Source: Bacteroidales bacterium
GTDB taxonomy: Bacteria > Bacteroidota > Bacteroidia > Bacteroidales > UBA932
Length of the DNA: 44,203 nucleotides
Assembly (NCBI GenBank): GCA_009774765.1
Contig: VSOK01000021.1
Span: 1 to 44,203 of the forward strand
Direction: 5' to 3'
Of the stretch, positions 40,338 to 44,203 are shown piece after piece (within the stretch, counting starts at the first letter, position 1; each line of letters opens with the position of its first letter). Made by a program: the position numbers and the translations under genes. The notes under the pieces are model-generated. The model searched no databases, had not been told where the DNA came from, and worked only from the letters and a program-made list of their open reading frames with translations.

Positions 40338-43300
40338 TTACATTGTAGTTGATCTTAAGATCTGTGATGTCCTCTATGAACTGGGCGGTCACGGCAATAC
40401 GGAACCTTTTTGAAAGGAACTCTATATTGTACTGTGTCTTCGGGTCATAGAGGAACATTGTCAACGGGATGTTCCCGCTGTGTTTTCTTATGACCTTGAC
40501 AAGGTTTTCACGGAATTCGCTGTTGAGCTGCGGAGTGGTTATGTTCAGGGCGAATCCTTTGAGGTATGATTCCGTCACATTGCCGAGGCTGATTATTTTT
40601 TTCAGCCTGAATGTGTATGGAGGGTCTCCTTTCTCTTTCCTGTCCTCAGGTTTTCTGAAAAACATCTCTTCTATCTTTCCTTCGATAAAGACGGCAGAAT
40701 TCACTCCGAGGAAAGGTTTGAATGTATCTATATCCTTTCCGTTGAGGCGTATTTCATAGCTGCCGTTGAAGTCTTCTATGACAGCTCTCAGAACTGGTTT
40801 GCCGAACCTGTTGACAGACTCGTCCATAGAAGTGATGAATCCTCCGACGCGTACATCCGCAGTGCTTTTTTCTGTATCGCACTTGGTGATGAGCGGAGAA
40901 AGTTCATCAAGGTGGCAGGTGGTGAAGTTTTCTATCTCAAAAGCATATTTGTTGAGAGGATGCGATGAAAGATACATACCTACCAGCTCTTTTTCCTTAT
41001 GGAGAAGAGCCATATTGTCTTTGTCCTTGTCTTCTTCCCTTATTTCAGGTACGGCAGGACGTACCGGCTTGATTTCTTCCATATCTCCGAACAGTGATAC
41101 GGAAGCGTCCAGAGAATCCTTTCTGTAAAGGTCGGCATATCTTACCAGCGAATCAAGGAATGATGCGTCCGAAGTGATGCAAGTCATGGAATACTGCTGT
41201 CTTGAGTATCCGAAATTGTCGAATGCCCCTGAGTACAGCAGAGATTCAAATGCCTTTCTGTTGACTGTTCCGGCCATTCTTTCAGCAAAGTCAAAAAGGT
41301 CAGTGAACAGTCCGTTGTCTTCCCTTTCTTTGATGATCGCATTGACGATGTTGTCTCCGAATCCTTTGATTCCTCCGAGTCCGAAACGTATGTTTCCTTC
41401 GCTGTTGACCGTAAAGCGGGCGTCACTCTCGTTTATGTCAGGATTGAGCACCTTTATTCTGGACTTCTTGCAGTCGTCCATAATACTTTTGATTTCATCC
41501 TGGTTGGAGAGGTTCTTGCTGAGGTTGGCTGCCTGGAATTCCGCCGGATAATGGGCTTTGAGCCATCCTGTCTGGTAGCTGACCCAGGCATAGCAGGTCG
41601 CGTGGGACTTGTTGAATGCGTATTGGGCGAATTTCCTCCAGTCTTCCCATATCTTTGACAGGACATTTTCCGGATGTCCGTGTTCTATACCTCCTTTGAT
41701 GAATTTGTCGCGGAGTGACTCCAGGACGTCCAGCATCTTCTTTCCCATAGCCTTACGGAGCTTGTCGGCTTCTCCTTTTGTGAATCCGGCAAGTTTCTGT
41801 GACAGAAGCATCACCTGCTCCTGATATACTGTTACTCCGTATGTGTCGTTGAGATATTCCTCCATCTGTGGAAGGTCGTACTCAATCGGCTCCTGGCCCT
41901 GTTTTCGTGCGACGAACGACGGAATATAGTCCAGAGGTCCCGGACGATACAGGGCATTCATCGCGATAAGGTCTTCAAACCTTGTCGGCTGGAGCTTCTG
42001 GAGCCATTCCTTCATACCGGGGGACTCGAACTGGAATACGCTCTTGGTATCTCCACGTCCGTAAAGTTCGTATGTCTCCTTGTCGTCTATCGGAATCTTC
42101 TCGATATCGATGTCTGTGCCGTAACGCTTTTTGATCAGCGACAGGCATTCCTTGATGATGGAAAGTGTCCTCAGGCCGAGGAAGTCCATCTTGAGCATAC
42201 CGACTTCCTCTATATAGTGCCCGTCATATTGTGAGGTCCATACATCCTGTCCCGTAGCCTTGTCCTGTGCAAGCGTAATCGGGATATATTCTGTCAGGTC
42301 GCCTCGTCCGATAATCATTGCGCAGGCGTGTACTCCCGTCTGCCTTATGCTTCCTTCAAGCTTTACGGCATATTTGAGCACTTCCTTTACCTGATCGGTA
42401 CCGTTCTCGTATTCGTTCTTCAGGTCCGGATGGTATTTGACGCAGTTGCTGAGTTTCGGCTTGAACTCCTTTTTGACCTTCTGCTTCTTCTTTGTCCCGT
42501 CCGGCTGCTCCACTTCTTCCTCCACATCCGCTTCAAACGGCTTTTCCGGCACCATCTTGGTCAGTCTGTTGGATTCCTCAATGGAAAGGCGGCTCACTCG
42601 CGCAACGTCTTTTATCGCGCTTTTCGCGGCCATTGTGCCGAATGTGATGACGTGGGATATATGGTCTTTACCGTATGTGTCTTCAATATATTTGAATGCT
42701 CCGTACCTTCCGTCATCATCGAAGTCGATGTCTATATCCGGCATCGATATACGGTCCGGATTCAGGAAACGCTCAAACAGGAGGTTATACTTGATAGGGT
42801 CAAGATTGGTGATTTTCAGACAGTATGCGACCACGGAACCGGCTGCGGAACCACGTCCGGGGCCTACTGATGTCCCTACTGCACGGGCTGCCGCTATGAA
42901 GTCCTGGACAATGAGAAAGTAGTCCGGGAATCCCATCCTCGCGACCGTCTTCAGCTCGAATTCTATACGTTCGGCCTGTTCCTCATTCAGGGTCTCCCCA
43001 TAGCGTATTTTTGCTCCTTCATAGCATAGATGGCAAAGATATGCCACGGACCAGGTGAATTCCTCCCCTCTGTCATTGCCGCTTTTGTCACATCGTCCTT
43101 CGTCTATTATGTCCTTGTATTTTTCGAGATAGAAATCCTTGTTGGCAAGGAATTCAGGGTCTATCTTGAACTTAGGAAGCACGTGAGCACGGTCTATCTC
43201 ATAACTTTCGACCTTGTCGCAGACCTCTATGGTATTGGCAAGCACTTCAGGATTGTCCGGGAAAAGGGCGCTCATCTCCTCTTCGCTCTTCAGATACTCC

Positions 43301-44049
43301 TGCTGTGTGTACCTCATACGATCCGCATCGTCAAGATATGAGTTGGTCGTAAGGCAGATGAGCCTGTCGTGTGCCGGACCGTCATCTTTGTTGACGAAAT
43401 GCACGTCGTTGGTGGCGACCACTTTCGTACCTGTCCTTTCTGCAAGTTCAAAGATGCCTTTGTTGACTTCTTTCTGCCTTTCGTAGATTTCAAGCGACTG
43501 CGACGGAACCTCCGTCTTGTGCAGCTGCACTTCAAGATAATAGTCGTCTCCGAAAACCTTTTTGTGCCACTCCACGGCCTTTACTGCACCGTCCATATCA
43601 CCTGCGGCTATATATCTCGGAATCTCACCGGCGATACACGCGGAGCAGCAGATGATGTCCTGTGCATATTTTTCAATCACCTCGTGTGAAACCCTCGGCT
43701 TATAGTACATTCCCTCTATATGACCGGTGGAGACTATTTTCATCAGGTTTTTGTAACCGTCATAATTCTTGGCGAGAAGGATAAGGTGATAGTATGACCT
43801 GTGGTCCTTGTCTTTCAGCTTATGGTCGTAGTGCTTTGTGACATATACCTCGCATCCTACGATCGGTTTGACTGCAGGATGCTTTTTGGCTGATTTGAAA
43901 AACTCCTTCACGCCATACATATTGCCGTGGTCTGTAATTGCAACAGCAGGCATACCCAGTTCTTCAGCCCTTTTGAACAATCCTTCCATAGAAGAAAGTC
44001 CGTCAAGAATTGAATACTGGGTATGTACGTGAAGGTGAACGAAAGCCAT
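40327..44049 (-). CDS. dnaE: DNA polymerase III subunit alpha
   Basis: 1240 residues from the start at 44049. An upstream in-frame ATG at 44103 is rejected because the promoter at 44074-44104 lies between them. The PHP domain begins FVHLHVHTQYSILDG with DHGNMYGV. GPGRGSAAGSVVAYCLKI and the polymerase acidic residues in MPDIDIDFDDDGRYG mark the Pol3 catalytic palm; later GVTVYQEQVMLL, the helix-hairpin-helix region and an OB fold (GGFITSMDESVNRFGKP, about 1010-1090). This is the main replicative polymerase. It is encoded alone on the minus strand and converges with the EEP gene. Confidence 0.97.
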   Translation of the reverse strand: MAFVHLHVHTQYSILDGLSSMEGLFKRAEELGMPAVAITDHGNMYGVKEFFKSAKKHPAVKPIVGCEVYVTKHYDHKLKDKDHRSYYHLILLAKNYDGYKNLMKIVSTGHIEGMYYKPRVSHEVIEKYAQDIICCSACIAGEIPRYIAAGDMDGAVKAVEWHKKVFGDDYYLEVQLHKTEVPSQSLEIYERQKEVNKGIFELAERTGTKVVATNDVHFVNKDDGPAHDRLICLTTNSYLDDADRMRYTQQEYLKSEEEMSALFPDNPEVLANTIEVCDKVESYEIDRAHVLPKFKIDPEFLANKDFYLEKYKDIIDEGRCDKSGNDRGEEFTWSVAYLCHLCYEGAKIRYGETLNEEQAERIEFELKTVARMGFPDYFLIVQDFIAAARAVGTSVGPGRGSAAGSVVAYCLKITNLDPIKYNLLFERFLNPDRISMPDIDIDFDDDGRYGAFKYIEDTYGKDHISHVITFGTMAAKSAIKDVARVSRLSIEESNRLTKMVPEKPFEADVEEEVEQPDGTKKKQKVKKEFKPKLSNCVKYHPDLKNEYENGTDQVKEVLKYAVKLEGSIRQTGVHACAMIIGRGDLTEYIPITLAQDKATGQDVWTSQYDGHYIEEVGMLKMDFLGLRTLSIIKECLSLIKKRYGTDIDIEKIPIDDKETYELYGRGDTKSVFQFESPGMKEWLQKLQPTRFEDLIAMNALYRPGPLDYIPSFVARKQGQEPIEYDLPQMEEYLNDTYGVTVYQEQVMLLSQKLAGFTKGEADKLRKAMGKKMLDVLESLRDKFIKGGIEHGHPENVLSKIWEDWRKFAQYAFNKSHATCYAWVSYQTGWLKAHYPAEFQAANLSKNLSNQDEIKSIMDDCKKSRIKVLNPDINESDARFTVNSEGNIRFGLGGIKGFGDNIVNAIIKEREDNGLFTDLFDFAERMAGTVNRKAFESLLYSGAFDNFGYSRQQYSMTCITSDASFLDSLVRYADLYRKDSLDASVSLFGDMEEIKPVRPAVPEIREEDKDKDNMALLHKEKELVGMYLSSHPLNKYAFEIENFTTCHLDELSPLITKCDTEKSTADVRVGGFITSMDESVNRFGKPVLRAVIEDFNGSYEIRLNGKDIDTFKPFLGVNSAVFIEGKIEEMFFRKPEDRKEKGDPPYTFRLKKIISLGNVTESYLKGFALNITTPQLNSEFRENLVKVIRKHSGNIPLTMFLYDPKTQYNIEFLSKRFRIAVTAQFIEDITDLKINYNVIRK

Positions 44050-44073
44050 AGTAACGATTTTTTGAAAAGATGA

Positions 44074-44104
44074 CAAAGTTATACAAAAAACCGTCTGACT
44101 CAAA
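44074..44104 (-). promoter_or_regulatory. dnaE promoter (-33 TTTG / 19 bp / -7 TAACTTTG)
   Basis: On the minus strand, TTTG (44104-44101) and TAACTTTG (44081-44074) are separated by exactly 19 bases, an ideal Bacteroides -33/-7 layout. Transcription would begin near 44067, 18 bases before the ATG at 44049. The remaining bases to 44203 show no gene I can recognise, only AT-rich sequence with a weak hairpin near the window end. Confidence 0.75.
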
Positions 44105-44203
44105 AATTAAATGTCTACTCCCAATCGGGTAGAGTCAAGTATCAAGTGCAACACAAGTATAAAGTTATAACAAAAGTTTGAAGAACTCGTCTTTAGGAGT
44201 TGA

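Noticed and set aside
42328..42922. Plus-strand open frames opposite dnaE
   Set aside because: Entirely antisense to conserved polymerase motifs; no start context or domain.
44050..44103. Upstream in-frame start for dnaE at 44103
   Set aside because: A well-spaced -33/-7 promoter lies at 44074-44104 on the minus strand, so a start there would precede the transcript; the protein family begins MAFVHLHVH.
1..44203. tRNA, rRNA or complete insertion sequences
   Set aside because: No cloverleaf-like sequence, rRNA segment or transposase frame was recognised on either strand by reading.
44105..44203. Possible hairpin and gene end at the right edge
   Set aside because: Only a weak 5-bp stem at the edge and no open frame that can be judged; not supportable.

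Overview
The window looks like a chromosomal segment from a Bacteroidales bacterium. The support is a SusC/SusD pair, many lipoproteins with Bacteroidetes-type signal peptides, NVEALA-type small secreted peptides, 6-bladed beta-propeller lipoproteins, promoters matching the Bacteroides TAnnTTTG (-7) and TTTG (-33) pattern, and a tpx / DUF4492 / cydA / cydB order. I cannot assign family or genus from sequence alone.

Region 1 (1-11.2 kb) is a repeat-rich accessory array. It opens inside a transglutaminase/discoidin-type lipoprotein cut by the window edge. It then repeats a theme: a small NVEALA peptide gene with a nearly invariant 5' part and an unrelated Cys-rich 3' part, followed by one or two 6-bladed beta-propeller lipoproteins, then an intact or broken copy of a thioredoxin-like lipoprotein. 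There are three intact NVEALA genes, one NVEALA stub, seven propeller-type genes, one intact thioredoxin-like lipoprotein and three broken copies of it. One broken copy is fused to the tail of a discoidin gene. The array looks shaped by repeated homologous and short-repeat recombination.

Region 2 (11.2-24.7 kb) appears to be one long plus-strand operon for a ribosomally made, radical-SAM-modified peptide. A TAnnTTTG promoter is preceded by four TTGT half-sites spaced 20/20/21 bp. The genes are: a full-length transglutaminase/discoidin lipoprotein, a radical SAM/SPASM maturase, a MacB-like ABC ATPase, two FtsX/MacB permeases, two Cys-rich precursor peptides sharing a leader and a CxCx5CPxLxCLC core, an M50 membrane metalloprotease with a possible peptide-binding N-terminal domain, an O-antigen-ligase-like/TPR membrane protein, a TolC-type outer-membrane channel and a periplasmic adaptor. 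The set covers modification, proteolysis and export across both membranes. It is the best candidate for an undescribed system here.

Region 3 (24.7-34.3 kb) is a separately promoted SusC/SusD operon with a DUF4843 lipoprotein, a PKD-like lipoprotein, a TlpA-type thioredoxin lipoprotein and an IPT/TIG-like lipoprotein. It ends in a strong bidirectional terminator. The composition fits an oligopeptide uptake system better than a glycan one, because no glycoside hydrolase is present.

Region 4 (34.3-44.2 kb) is housekeeping: a DUF4923 protein and a ThiL/AIR-synthase-like protein (minus strand), thiol peroxidase, DUF4492, cytochrome bd oxidase subunits I and II, a secreted endonuclease/exonuclease/phosphatase-family protein, and the DNA polymerase III alpha subunit (minus strand). 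Base composition and codon use look more GC-rich from the SusC gene onward than in the array, judged by eye.
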